Positions 27,061 to 37,404 of a DNA stretch of 64,000 nucleotides are shown piece after piece. Positions within the stretch are counted from its first letter, which is position 1. Every line of letters begins with the position of its first letter. Where the stretch lies: NCBI RefSeq assembly GCF_900156885.1, contig NZ_FTOY01000010.1, positions 248,001 to 312,000 on the forward strand, written 5' to 3'. Source of the DNA: Limosilactobacillus caccae (GTDB taxonomy: Bacteria > Bacillota > Bacilli > Lactobacillales > Lactobacillaceae). A program made the translations under genes and the position numbers. The notes beneath the pieces are model-generated. The model saw only the letters and a program-made list of their open reading frames with translations, was not told where the DNA came from and made no database searches.

Positions 27061-28138
27061 GTTCCCGCCGCCAATCACCATAATAGGCGTGGTGGAGCTG
27101 GGGATTTATTTTCCTTAATTGCCGGTAGGAGAGATTATTAGCAAAGAGCATTATCGTTTGCCGTGTATGGTAATTACTATAAAAAGTACATGAATAACCC
27201 TTTAAATAACCGTTAGCGTGGAGATAAGGCCCTTCAAGATACATTCCACCAAAATAGGTCTCCCCACTTCCTACCCGGCCCTGTGTAAACTGGGCTAGCC
27301 GTGATGGCTGGTCAAGCAAGGCCCGGTGAAAAAACTGCCAGTATGCTAGCGGCGTGCAAAAAATTTCGCCAGACCCGAGCTCCTTAGACATTGCTAATTG
27401 TAAACTGGACCATTGTCCTTTTTCCGTAAGCAACTGTGGAACTTCCCGTTGCTGGACCTGGTCATAGAATTTTACATGAACCCCTGCTGGCTGTAAAACC
27501 CTGCTAGTCAAATAATGGCGGTACGATTGGTGGCTTGTCCAATGAATAATTGCCGCCAGCATGACAAAGTCTAAGTCATCATAATGCCACTTATATTTTC
27601 CGGTTGAATTTACATGCGCGAGCGCGTACTTTCGCTGGGCCCCCTCCCCGATTAAGGGGTGCTTAATTTCCGCTCCCTTGGTGTGTAAGCCACTCATGTG
27701 GGTCATTAACCGATTGACCGTGATTTGGTTTGCATAGGGTAAACGGGGCTGATATGCGCTCAGCGGGCTAGTTAACGCTAGCTTGTTGTCATTAACTAGG
27801 GTCAATACCGCGATCCCCGTCATTAACTTCTGTAACGAAGCCACTGGGAAGAGGCGGTTTGCGTGTACCTGCTTGTCCTGATCAGTCGTCTGTTCGTTAC
27901 TAATCACCCGTGCTCGTTGCCCGTGGCCATTGACAAGTGCGACCCCGTTGACCTTATTCTCGACAAGGACCCGCTTTACCGCCCGTTCCTGTTGCCGGGT
28001 AGCCGCACTTGCTAAGCCTGCTTGGGGGAGACAAAGGTTAATTACTGCCCCCAGCAAAAATAATATTGCAATTTTTCTCGCCTTAACGATCTCGTCCCCC
28101 TTTTTAAAATAAATAATGAGCTGAGTCATTAATGGCAC
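27038..28138 (-). CDS. Beta-lactamase/PBP4*-type serine hydrolase, exported
   Basis: Up to 366 aa. A membrane/signal segment (ARKIAILFLLGAVINLCL) is followed by the beta-lactamase family fold with SxxK in ASLQKLMTG. The Tyr motif reads YDDLDF rather than YxN, and HANG stands in for the KTG-like motif, so activity may be modified. The start is unclear: no ribosome site precedes the ATGs at 28138 or 28129, while AGGGGG sits 12 nt before a GTT codon where a signal-peptide start would fit. The last codons lie inside a terminator hairpin. Confidence 0.75.
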   Translation of the reverse strand: MPLMTQLIIYFKKGDEIVKARKIAILFLLGAVINLCLPQAGLASAATRQQERAVKRVLVENKVNGVALVNGHGQRARVISNEQTTDQDKQVHANRLFPVASLQKLMTGIAVLTLVNDNKLALTSPLSAYQPRLPYANQITVNRLMTHMSGLHTKGAEIKHPLIGEGAQRKYALAHVNSTGKYKWHYDDLDFVMLAAIIHWTSHQSYRHYLTSRVLQPAGVHVKFYDQVQQREVPQLLTEKGQWSSLQLAMSKELGSGEIFCTPLAYWQFFHRALLDQPSRLAQFTQGRVGSGETYFGGMYLEGPYLHANGYLKGYSCTFYSNYHTRQTIMLFANNLSYRQLRKINPQLHHAYYGDWRREQKKINAY

Positions 28139-28166
28139 AGCCCATTATCCACGATTATCTAATATC

Positions 28167-28631
28167 CTACTTTACTTGATCAACGTCCGTCCGAACAACC
28201 AGAACATCAACAGGGGCATTCCGCTTTACGTATGATGTGACAGAACCCATCACTGCCCGTTGCATCCGTGACAAACCACTTGCTCCCATAATTACCATGT
28301 CGTTATGGTGGTCACGTGGGAAGTCAAATGAGATAATTGTCTTAGGGTTTCCTAACCGAATGTGAATGTCAAGATTATCAAAGTCGTCCTTGTCCTTAGC
28401 ATCTTTTAATAATTCATCAAGGTATTGCTTTGACTTGTCAACTAATTGGTAGGCAATACTTCCATCAGACATCCCCGCAAAGTTGTATGCCATTGCCCGG
28501 GTATCAATCACGTTTAAGATATCAATGTGGGCACCGTTACGCTTGGCGATTGCGATTGCCCGGTGTAATGCAAATTCTGATTCTTTAGAACCATCAACTG
28601 GCACTAAAATGTTTTGGTATTCTTGATCCAT
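28167..28631 (-). CDS. Universal stress protein UspA family
   Basis: 154 aa. Starts ILVPVDGSKESEFALHRAIA and carries the ATP-binding signature GASGLSRMQRAVMGSVTSYV near the C-terminus, so it should bind ATP. Single gene with a GGAGG site; probably general stress responsive. Confidence 0.93.
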   Translation of the reverse strand: MDQEYQNILVPVDGSKESEFALHRAIAIAKRNGAHIDILNVIDTRAMAYNFAGMSDGSIAYQLVDKSKQYLDELLKDAKDKDDFDNLDIHIRLGNPKTIISFDFPRDHHNDMVIMGASGLSRMQRAVMGSVTSYVKRNAPVDVLVVRTDVDQVK

Positions 28632-28835
28632 AAGTTTGAACCTCCATTCAAACAGCAGTATATTTACTTAAATTATACCATTAATTCACCCGCTCACGTA
28701 ATGCAATCACATAATATATCCGATAGTTGACATTTAATTTCTATGCAATAAAATTTATATTATACATTAGCTTTTAATTAGAGTAAGATGAGTATATTAT
28801 ATCTGACTTTAATCTGAGAAAGAGAGGCAGCAGCT

Positions 28836-29303
28836 ATGGATAAAATTGACCGGAAAATTATTAATCTCTTGCAAAAGAACGCCCGGGCATCGTTAAAAGA
28901 ACTATCTAAAGAATGTTTTATCTCCTCCCCCGCTATCGCCGCCCGCATCAACAAACTTGAGCGCAGCGGGATTATTACTGGCTACCATACCAGTGTCAAC
29001 ATGGAAAAAATCAACTTCCACGTCAAAGCATTTATCCAGGTCCAACTAGAACCGCGCCAAAAACAAGAATTTTACCCCTATATCCAACAAATTCCCAATG
29101 TCATTGAATGTAATTGTGTCACGGGGGATTATTCAGAAATTATGGAAGTCGTTTTCCCGTCGACAACCGACCTCGATGACTTTATCAACACGATCCAGCA
29201 ACGCTTTGGTAAGACCAGTACCCAGATTGTCTTTAGTACCAGTGTTGACCACCGCGGTGTCCATTTGGCGGCCCCGCGTGAGTCCACTGAAAAAGAAAAC
29301 TAG
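28836..29303 (+). CDS. Lrp/AsnC-family transcriptional regulator
   Basis: 155 aa. N-terminal helix-turn-helix (IDRKIINLLQKNARASLKEL to RINKLERSGIITGYH), then the RAM effector domain (about residues 65-140) with CVTGDYSEIMEV. Likely senses an amino acid. The convergent symporter gene at 29510 is a possible target but this is not shown. Confidence 0.92.
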   Translation: MDKIDRKIINLLQKNARASLKELSKECFISSPAIAARINKLERSGIITGYHTSVNMEKINFHVKAFIQVQLEPRQKQEFYPYIQQIPNVIECNCVTGDYSEIMEVVFPSTTDLDDFINTIQQRFGKTSTQIVFSTSVDHRGVHLAAPRESTEKEN

Positions 29304-29320
29304 TTAAAATAAACAAGCTG

Positions 29321-29426
29321 GGAAAAAAGCTTCTCGGAGCCCCGGTGGGGTAACCTAGGACGGACGTTGGCACGGTACGGGCCGACGTTTGTCCGTAGTT
29401 ACCCTTGAGGGGCTCGCTTTTTTTCC
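29321..29426. other. 106-nt near-continuous hairpin with U-tail on both strands
   Basis: Nested stems: GGAAAAAAGC/GCTTTTTTTCC, GAGCCCC (29337-29343)/GGGGCTC (29409-29415), GGGTAAC (29348-29354)/GTTACCC (29398-29404) and a 13-bp inner stem GGACGGACGTTGG/CCGACGTTTGTCC, separated by symmetric 3x3 and 4x4 internal loops. It ends in T7 on the plus strand and T6 on the minus strand. It is far longer than a normal terminator. Confidence 0.7.
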
Positions 29427-29458
29427 GCGATTACTATGTAATATTCGGAGATAAAACT

Positions 29459-29498
29459 AGGGGCTGGAAAGAAACTATGTTTCTTCCCAGCCCCTTTA
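29459..29498. terminator. Bidirectional terminator (symporter gene)
   Basis: GGGGCTGGaaAGAAA-ctatg-TTTCTtCCCAGCCCCTTT; the minus-strand tail is CTAGTTTT. Confidence 0.85.
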
Positions 29499-29509
29499 GT
29501 AATTAATTG

Positions 29510-30796
29510 CTATTCTTGTCCTTCTTTATAATTATCAATGTAGTTGTTGTACTTCTCGCGGTCGAGGGCACCTTCAGATTCACCGATAACTAATGTGGCG
29601 ATTGAATTACCGACAACGTTAACTGCTGTCCGCCCCATATCAACAAAGCGGTCAATCCCGGCAATAAATGTCAAGCCCGCCATTGGTACCCCAATCGTGG
29701 AGATACTTGCTAAGAGGACAACGAACGATGCCCCTGGCACCCCGGCCATCCCCTTACTGGTAATCATCAGCACGATCAATAAGGTGATCTGGTGGGCCAA
29801 GGTAAGGTGTAAACCATAAGCTTGGGCTAAGAACAACGCTGCCAATGACTGGTAAATTGCTGACCCGTCAAGGTTGAAGGTATAGCCAGTCGGGATTACA
29901 AAGGCGGCAATCCCCTTACTTACCCCCATCTCCTGGGTCTTTTTCATCAGCCGAGGCAGGGTTACTTCTGAACTAGCAGTTGTAAATGCCAGGATGATTT
30001 CATCCATGATCACCCGCATCGTCTTCCAGTAGCGTAAGTGGAAGATGTGCGCGGTGATCCCGAGGACAACGACAATAAAGATAATCATCGTCACATAGGC
30101 AATCAAAATAAATAAACCTAGCGGCAACAATGCACTGATTCCCATCTCAGCAATGGTCATCCCAATCAGGCCAAAGACACCGATTGGTGCAAACTTCATT
30201 ACCCAGTTGGTTACCTTAAACATAACTTCCGAAACGGCATTTAAAAAGTCAATGATAATCTTTGCTTTTTCACCAACCGCGGCGACCCCTAACCCGAATA
30301 ATACGGAGAAGAGGATAACCGGCATCATGTCACCTTCACCCATCGACTTAAAGATATTCGTTGGAATAATTGATAAGATCAGTGGCCAAAAGCCGGTATT
30401 ATGCTCCGCGCTTTTCGCCGTCGACATATATTGCGAAATATCAGTCGCATGTAATTCATGGATGTCGATGAATGATCCGGGGTGGGTAAGGTTTGCCATC
30501 ACAATCCCGAGGATCAAGGCAATCGTTGTCAGCACTTCAAAGTAAATCAGTGTCTTTCCACCGATTCGGCCAAGCTTTTTAATATCACCGATGTTAGCAA
30601 TCCCGACTGTCAAGCAGGAAACAACAATCGGCATGACGATCATTTGGATCAAGCGAATGAAGATCGTCCCTAAGCTCTGCATCACAGTAATCGCACTGTT
30701 ATTCTTATAAAAGACCATCCCAAAGATAATACCGAGGACCAGTCCAATCATAATCTGCCAACCCATACTTAGGCGGCTAAAGCGATAATGCTTCAC
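29510..30796 (-). CDS. Dicarboxylate/amino acid:cation symporter (DAACS, GltP/DctA family)
   Basis: 428 aa glutamate-transporter fold with eight helices and two hairpins. The serine-rich tip FTTASSEVTLPRLMKK (HP1), FNLDGSAIYQ (TM7), GMAGVPGASF (HP2) and DRFVDMGRTAVNVVGN (TM8) are all present. The TM8 arginine in GRTAVN favours glutamate/aspartate or C4-dicarboxylate over neutral substrates. Single gene, convergent with the Lrp regulator. Confidence 0.93.
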   Translation of the reverse strand: MKHYRFSRLSMGWQIMIGLVLGIIFGMVFYKNNSAITVMQSLGTIFIRLIQMIVMPIVVSCLTVGIANIGDIKKLGRIGGKTLIYFEVLTTIALILGIVMANLTHPGSFIDIHELHATDISQYMSTAKSAEHNTGFWPLILSIIPTNIFKSMGEGDMMPVILFSVLFGLGVAAVGEKAKIIIDFLNAVSEVMFKVTNWVMKFAPIGVFGLIGMTIAEMGISALLPLGLFILIAYVTMIIFIVVVLGITAHIFHLRYWKTMRVIMDEIILAFTTASSEVTLPRLMKKTQEMGVSKGIAAFVIPTGYTFNLDGSAIYQSLAALFLAQAYGLHLTLAHQITLLIVLMITSKGMAGVPGASFVVLLASISTIGVPMAGLTFIAGIDRFVDMGRTAVNVVGNSIATLVIGESEGALDREKYNNYIDNYKEGQE

Positions 30797-31050
30797 TTTA
30801 CATCAAACTCCCTTATGTAGTCTTATTATACTTTAGCACATTTTTAATTATTTTTCGTAAATTTTAATCTTTTTTGTGATAGAAGGCGAACACTTCGGGC
30901 ATTACAACGGGGATTCATTCACTTTCCTCACCGCTGATTTTTCCCGCGAGAATTCGTAATTTTAGCTAAAGATCATTATCAGCGCGTCCTAATTGGCAGA
31001 AGAACATGATATGGTTATTTAGAAACTATTTATCAATACAGGAGCGGTAT

Positions 31051-31665
31051 ATGAACGCGTGGATCACAGAATTTATTAACCAGTTTGGCTATCTTGCGAT
31101 TGCGTTGCTAATTGCACTAGAAAACGTCTTTCCGCCCCTTCCGTCAGAGATAATCCTGACGATGGGCGGCTTTATGACGACCACAACAACACTCAACCTC
31201 GGCGGGACAGTTGTTGCGGCGACTATCGGTTCCCTCGGTGGTGCCCTCATCTTATATGCCCTCGGCCGGCAGCTAACCGTTGACCGCTTATCGCGGCTAT
31301 TACGCCACCGGCTCTTCCAGTTGCTTGGTTTCAAGAGTGACGATGCGCAAAAAGCCGTTGACTGGTTCAACCGTCATGGGACCGCGGGGATTCTTTACGG
31401 CCGGTGTATCCCGATTATCCGGAGCTTGATTTCCATCCCCGCTGGCATTGCCCAGACCCCCCTACCAAAGTTCTGTCTTTTGACAATCATCGGGAGTACC
31501 ATTTGGAACACAATCCTCGTGGGCCTCGGTGCCTGGGTTGGCCAATCGTGGCATAAAATTGTCGTCATCTTTGACGAGTACACGACTGTGGCAATTATTA
31601 TCATGGCGATTGGCGGTCTTTATTTGGCCTATCGCTGGTATCAGAAGCGTATAAAAAAGGACTGA
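31051..31665 (+). CDS. DedA family membrane protein
   Basis: 204 aa. The DedA/SNARE-associated signature ENVFPPLPSEIILTMGGF, the glycine-rich GSLGGALILYALGR and the RCIPIIRSLISIPAG motif are present; the family acts as lipid flippases/scramblases linked to proton motive force. The ATG at 31051 has CAGGAG upstream; an in-frame start at 31006 lacks one. Confidence 0.92.
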   Translation: MNAWITEFINQFGYLAIALLIALENVFPPLPSEIILTMGGFMTTTTTLNLGGTVVAATIGSLGGALILYALGRQLTVDRLSRLLRHRLFQLLGFKSDDAQKAVDWFNRHGTAGILYGRCIPIIRSLISIPAGIAQTPLPKFCLLTIIGSTIWNTILVGLGAWVGQSWHKIVVIFDEYTTVAIIIMAIGGLYLAYRWYQKRIKKD

Positions 31666-31690
31666 GAAGCAAATTTTCTCAGTCCTTTTT
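31653..31690. terminator. Bidirectional terminator (dedA / galR)
   Basis: AAAAAAGGACTGAGAA-N6-TTCTCAGTCCTTTTT between convergent genes, overlapping the dedA stop. Confidence 0.92.
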
Positions 31691-31693
31691 ATC

Positions 31694-32692
<999 letters not shown>

Positions 32693-32718
32693 CTAGCTCC
32701 TCTCTTAAATAGTTAACA

Positions 32719-34170
32719 CTATTTTAATGCATCAACGAACCGTTGCCAACCTTCATTTCCGGCCGCATCGTCCTTAAATACCCCGGCATTTTCCAGCACA
32801 TTGGCGAAGATATTAGCAAGTTCTTGTTCTAACACTTCATCCACATTGTCCTTGGTAATCGTCGTCCTTGCTTGAACTTCCTTTGCCCATGGTAAGTGGC
32901 TGTCAGCAATCTCATTGTCAACGCCAAGCCAGAACTTCTTAACTTCATTTAGTTCCGCCTTCAGCCGTGCCGGCAAGATCGCCCGGCCCATCACTTCGAT
33001 TAAACCAATGTTTTCCTTCTTGATGTGCCACAATTTTTCGTGTGGGTGAAAGATCCCCAACGGGTACTGGTCACTAGTGTTGTTATCCCGCAATACCAAG
33101 TCTAAGACGAACTGGTCGCCTTCACGGTGCATAATTGGGGTAACAGTGTGGTGGCGGGTGTCACCGTCAAAGGCCTTAATCTCAAGGCTTTCATCGCTGT
33201 AGTGGGCCCAAACATCAATAATGTGGGTCCCCAGGTTAATCAATTGGTCAGTATCAGCACTCGTCAAGCGGATGTCACTCATTGGCCAGTTGACGATTCC
33301 AGCCTTAACCGCTGGGTAATCCTTAAATTCAAGTTCTTGCTTAATTTCCGCTTTCATCATTGGGAAGGAGTGCTTCCCCCCTTGGTAGTGTTCGTGCGCT
33401 AGCATTGAGCCACCGACAATTGGGAGGTCTGCGTTACTTCCAACAAAGTAAGCTGGTAATTGCTTTTCAATCTCTACCAGGTTAATCAACGTTTGTCGGT
33501 TGATCTTCATTGGTTCGTGCTTGCCGTCTAAGAAAATGCAGTGTTCGTTAAAGTAGGCGTATGGTGAATACTGGAAGCCCCATTGTTGACCGCCGACGTT
33601 CATCCGGATAATCCGGTGGTTGCTCCGGGCCGCCTGGCCTAAGCGTCCCTTGTAACCTTCATTTTCCATACATAAGGCACACTGAGGATACTTCTTGGCG
33701 GTATCGTGGGCCGCAGCGGCGATTGCCTTGGGGTCCTTTTCCGGCTTAGACAGGTTGATCGTGATTTCCAAGTTACCGTACTTTGTTGGCTTATCAAACA
33801 CCACGTTCTTCTTGATTGCTTCGACCTTAACATAGTCGTTACTGGTACAGAGCTTGTAGAACCAATCAGTCGCCGTTGCTGGTGATTGCTGGTACTTTTC
33901 CCAGAATTGGTGGTTAACAACTGATGGTCGTGGCGTCATCAAGTCATACAGCTGGTCGTTTAAAATTTCGCGCGCTGTTTGCCCATCTTCAATCTTGCCC
34001 CGCTTAACCGCCAAATCAACTAACTGCTTGACGGCTGGCTGGTCATCATTTGCTTCAACATCCTCATCGCCAACAAAGCCGCGGATCTTATTTAAGACAT
34101 AAATCCGGTCAAGTGGTTCATATGCCCCACTCGCAATTACTTGGTCAGCGTATTTTTCGATTAACTTCAT
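32719..34170 (-). CDS. galT: UDP-glucose--hexose-1-phosphate uridylyltransferase (class II)
   Basis: 483 aa, the length of the class II enzyme typical of Gram-positives. It exchanges UMP between UDP-glucose and galactose-1-phosphate in the Leloir pathway. Family segments include MLAHEHYQGGKHSFPMMKAE and the GIFHPHEKLWHIKKENIGLI region with the histidine cluster. It starts 28 nt after galK. galE and galM are not in the window. Confidence 0.95.
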   Translation of the reverse strand: MKLIEKYADQVIASGAYEPLDRIYVLNKIRGFVGDEDVEANDDQPAVKQLVDLAVKRGKIEDGQTAREILNDQLYDLMTPRPSVVNHQFWEKYQQSPATATDWFYKLCTSNDYVKVEAIKKNVVFDKPTKYGNLEITINLSKPEKDPKAIAAAAHDTAKKYPQCALCMENEGYKGRLGQAARSNHRIIRMNVGGQQWGFQYSPYAYFNEHCIFLDGKHEPMKINRQTLINLVEIEKQLPAYFVGSNADLPIVGGSMLAHEHYQGGKHSFPMMKAEIKQELEFKDYPAVKAGIVNWPMSDIRLTSADTDQLINLGTHIIDVWAHYSDESLEIKAFDGDTRHHTVTPIMHREGDQFVLDLVLRDNNTSDQYPLGIFHPHEKLWHIKKENIGLIEVMGRAILPARLKAELNEVKKFWLGVDNEIADSHLPWAKEVQARTTITKDNVDEVLEQELANIFANVLENAGVFKDDAAGNEGWQRFVDALK

Positions 34171-34198
34171 TTTCTCAATCTCCTAGCTAAACTAACAA

Positions 34199-35377
34199 TT
34201 AAAGCTTGTGTGGTCCATCGACAACTTCCGCGTCATAGAAACTAGCGTCGTAACCAATTGTGTCACGGTAGATCTTACCAACGTTCTTCTTGAAGTTTTC
34301 GGCTTCTGACTTCTTAACAATCGCAATGGCACTGCCGGCGAATCCACCGCCGACCATCCGGGCACCGAGGCAGCCAGGTTGTCCCCAGGCGTTTTCTGCT
34401 AAGGTGTCAAGTTCCTTCCCTGTTACTTCGTAGTCATACTTCAGTGAAACGTGGGAAGCGTTGATTAAGCGACCGAGTTCTTCCAAGTCACCCTTTTGCA
34501 TGGCATCAATGGCCTTCTTGGTCCGTTCGTTTTCACTAACGGCGTGGCGGGCGCGACGGATTAACGTGTCGTCATTGATCAAGTAAGTGTATTGATCAAA
34601 GGTATCGAGGTCAATTTCACCAAGCTTGTTAATATCAAGCTTTTGGTTCAACCGCTTAACGGCTTCTTGACATTCTTCAACCCGCTCGTTGTACTTTGAA
34701 CCAGCCAGAGAGTGGGTCTTGTTGGTACTCATGATGACGATTTCGTAGTCACCGAGTTCAAGCGGTAAGTACTGGTAGTCAAGGGTGTTGCAGTCAAGGA
34801 AGATGGCGTTATTTTCCTTCCCCATCCCAACAGCAAATTGGTCCATGATCCCAGAATTTAAACCAACAAAGTCATTTTCTGTCTTTTGACCAAGCTTAAC
34901 CAGGTCGATTTGGTCGATATCAAGGTTAAATTCAGTCTTTAAAATGTCCCCCATCAGCATTTCAATTGATGCTGATGATGACAGGCCAGAACCGTATGGT
35001 AAGTAACCATGGATGTATAGGTTAAAGCCGTGGTCGATCTTAAAGCCGCGTTGCTTCAGGTAAACTAACATCCCCTTGAAGTAGTTGACCCACTTTTCAT
35101 CCTTAGCGCTTTGTGGTTCTTCATCATTAATGTCAAAGGTGATGATCTTACTGTCTTCAACCTTTGCTGAGTTGGCCGAGTAAATGGCAACCGTGGTGTC
35201 TTCCCGAGGACCATAAACACCATACGTCCCAATACTAATTGCACATGGGAAAACGTGCCCACCATTGTAGTCCGTGTGTTCACCGATTACATTGATCCGG
35301 CCTGGGGAGAAGAAGACGTCCTTCCCGGCTTCCTTAAAGATCCCTTGATATTCATCCAAAAATTGTTGCTTATCCAT
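34199..35377 (-). CDS. galK: Galactokinase
   Basis: 392 aa GHMP kinase that phosphorylates galactose at C1. Motif 1 (PGRINVIGEHTDYNGGHVFP) and the ATP loop PYGSGLSSSASIEM are complete, and motif 3 VGGGFAGSAIA is near the C-terminus. The start ATG at 35377 follows GGAGG. First gene of the gal operon, with a well-formed promoter upstream. Confidence 0.97.
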   Translation of the reverse strand: MDKQQFLDEYQGIFKEAGKDVFFSPGRINVIGEHTDYNGGHVFPCAISIGTYGVYGPREDTTVAIYSANSAKVEDSKIITFDINDEEPQSAKDEKWVNYFKGMLVYLKQRGFKIDHGFNLYIHGYLPYGSGLSSSASIEMLMGDILKTEFNLDIDQIDLVKLGQKTENDFVGLNSGIMDQFAVGMGKENNAIFLDCNTLDYQYLPLELGDYEIVIMSTNKTHSLAGSKYNERVEECQEAVKRLNQKLDINKLGEIDLDTFDQYTYLINDDTLIRRARHAVSENERTKKAIDAMQKGDLEELGRLINASHVSLKYDYEVTGKELDTLAENAWGQPGCLGARMVGGGFAGSAIAIVKKSEAENFKKNVGKIYRDTIGYDASFYDAEVVDGPHKL

Positions 35378-35408
35378 CAGAATAACCTCCATACCTCAAA
35401 TAAAACTA

Positions 35409-35502
35409 TGGTAAACTTTTACTAAATATAATTTATTCCTTTTCCGTCGGTTTGTCAACAAGCGCTTTCAAGTTAATTCTACCAATAGAGTAAGCGGTTT
35501 CT
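35409..35502 (-). promoter_or_regulatory. galK promoter with GalR-like operator and cre sites
   Basis: On the minus strand, -35 TTGACA (35453-35458) and -10 TAAATT (35430-35435) are spaced 17 bp. TGGTAAACTTTTACTA (35409-35424) is a LacI-family-type palindrome at the start point. AGAAACCGCTTACT (35489-35502) is a full cre match, and TGAAAGCGCTTGTT (35457-35470) is a one-mismatch cre overlapping the -35 box. Confidence 0.75.
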
Positions 35503-35582
35503 TATTTGCGGATTTAAAAAGTGGCTTTATGCCTACCACAGCAACGCTACACCCCTTAAAATAGAAGGTGGAGGATTACAAA

Positions 35583-36536
35583 ATGAATAAATATTTACCA
35601 ACAGATTTAATTGCGATTGCGAAGCGGACCGGGCGGTGGTGGCTTAAACCGATCAATGGTCAAGAAGTCTTGTATACCACTAATTTAGGAAGCTATCTCC
35701 GTGTCCACACTGCAGGCGTCCACCAGCTGCAGGTCAACGTTTATCCGAACTACAACCATCAATCAGCACAGCAACAGTACACCATTAGGATTGACGGGCA
35801 GCAATGGCACCGATATCCTGCCAGTGCGCGGGAAATTGCCCTGCAGCTTACTGCCGACCCTCACGAAATTGAAATAATGACCGGCGGTAACACCGATGAC
35901 GATTTAGTATGGGCTGGTGACCAGGGCTTTACAATCACAGGGATCGAAACTGACGATGGCGTTCTTACGGCAAGTCCCCACAGGCGGCCAGTAATCGACT
36001 TCATCGGGGATTCCATCACAGCCGGCTGCTGGGTTGCTGGGCAACATCCCGCAAGTGATTACCGCTCAGAAACGAATTACGCGGCGATTTGTGCCGACAT
36101 CCTCAATGCCGATAGCGTCCGCATCGCTTATTCTGCGGGTGGTGTCTTACGGCGGGCAACGGGGGGCGTGCCAACCGCTGACCAGTTCTTAACCCACACC
36201 GATGCCCACACCCGGTGGCAGCCGAACCAGCCCGACCTCGTAATCATTAACCTCGGCGTCAATGACCGCCGTTTTACGGCCACGGATTTCAAGTGCGCTT
36301 ACGATAAGTTTATCCAGCAGGTTGTCACGACTTTCCCGACAGCAAAAATCATGGTGATGATTCCATTCAGCCAGACCTATGCAACAATCATTAAGACAGT
36401 TGCTGTCCACCACCAGTTGCCAATTATTGAAACGGCGGGCTGGTGTAATTCATTTACCGATGGTCTTCATCCTGACCAGGCTGGCGCAAATGAGGCTGGT
36501 CAGCGCTTAGCTGAATTTTTAAGTACCGCTTTTTGA
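35583..36536 (+). CDS. SGNH/GDSL hydrolase, carbohydrate-esterase-2-like
   Basis: 317 aa. An N-terminal beta-sandwich (about residues 20-130) precedes an SGNH catalytic domain: block I DFIGDSITAG with the nucleophile Ser, block III NLGVNDRRF and the DGLHPDQAG Asp-His pair. This two-domain layout is that of CE2 acetyl esterases; no signal peptide is seen, so it is probably intracellular and deacetylates imported sugars. The start ATG at 35583 follows GGTGGAGG. Confidence 0.85.
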   Translation: MNKYLPTDLIAIAKRTGRWWLKPINGQEVLYTTNLGSYLRVHTAGVHQLQVNVYPNYNHQSAQQQYTIRIDGQQWHRYPASAREIALQLTADPHEIEIMTGGNTDDDLVWAGDQGFTITGIETDDGVLTASPHRRPVIDFIGDSITAGCWVAGQHPASDYRSETNYAAICADILNADSVRIAYSAGGVLRRATGGVPTADQFLTHTDAHTRWQPNQPDLVIINLGVNDRRFTATDFKCAYDKFIQQVVTTFPTAKIMVMIPFSQTYATIIKTVAVHHQLPIIETAGWCNSFTDGLHPDQAGANEAGQRLAEFLSTAF

Positions 36537-36586
36537 TTGATCCAGTGTACAATAAGGTTAATAAAGTTAACGTAAGGAGGACTTTC

Positions 36587-37369
36587 ATGGCTAATAAACG
36601 TTTATTACCAATCAAAAATGGGTATAATTTCCGCGATCTTGGCGGCTACCCCACAACTGATGGGCACACCGTTAAGTGGCACCGCATCATCCGGACAGGG
36701 TCCTTAGCCCGCCTGGATCAGCCGGACCTACAGCTTTTAGAAAACATCCCCGTCAATGTCGACATTGATCTCCGGGCACCAGACGAGATTACCGCTGCCC
36801 CGGACCATGTCCCGACAACCGCAAAGTATTACCGGCTATCGGTCTTTGACGCCGATGAAACCGATGCGTCCCATAGTGACGAAGAAATTGCCGCGCAAAT
36901 GCAGGAACCGGGAAATGGTTACCGCCACATGCTCGACGTTTATCGACGGATGGCGACAATTGATTCCGCGAAAAAAGCCTACCAGCAAATGTTTGCCCTC
37001 CTCCTCGAAGACCGGGACGGGGCCGTTTTATACCACTGCACCGCTGGTAAAGACCGGACCGGGATGGCCTCATTCTTGATCCTAAGTGCTCTCGGCGTCG
37101 ACCAGGAGATCATTCGTGAAGATTACTTATTGACCAATACGGTTACCCAAGATTTCCGGAACAAGTGGCTCCAAAGCATGCGGGACAAGGGCGCGAGTGA
37201 AGAACTAGTGACTAACCGGGCTGCCCTAGCATCGGTCGCTCCCGACTACCTCGCGACCGCTATCAAGGTTATTAACACTAACTACGGCGACGTTGACCAC
37301 TATCTCCGCGAACACCTCGGCCTATCAAAGAACGACCTCGCTCAACTTCGCCAATTGTATTTAGACTAG
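36587..37369 (+). CDS. Tyrosine/dual-specificity protein phosphatase
   Basis: 260 aa. CX5R active site HCTAGKDRTGM with Cys151, and the family N-terminal NFRDLGGYPTTDGHTVKW, as in bacterial MptpB/YwlE-unrelated lipid-and-tyrosine phosphatases. The start at 36587 follows AAGGAGG, 50 nt after the esterase gene, so the two may be co-transcribed. Confidence 0.9.
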   Translation: MANKRLLPIKNGYNFRDLGGYPTTDGHTVKWHRIIRTGSLARLDQPDLQLLENIPVNVDIDLRAPDEITAAPDHVPTTAKYYRLSVFDADETDASHSDEEIAAQMQEPGNGYRHMLDVYRRMATIDSAKKAYQQMFALLLEDRDGAVLYHCTAGKDRTGMASFLILSALGVDQEIIREDYLLTNTVTQDFRNKWLQSMRDKGASEELVTNRAALASVAPDYLATAIKVINTNYGDVDHYLREHLGLSKNDLAQLRQLYLD

Positions 37370-37404
37370 GCTGGCTTATAATTAACTTACGAGGAGGGAT
37401 TTCA

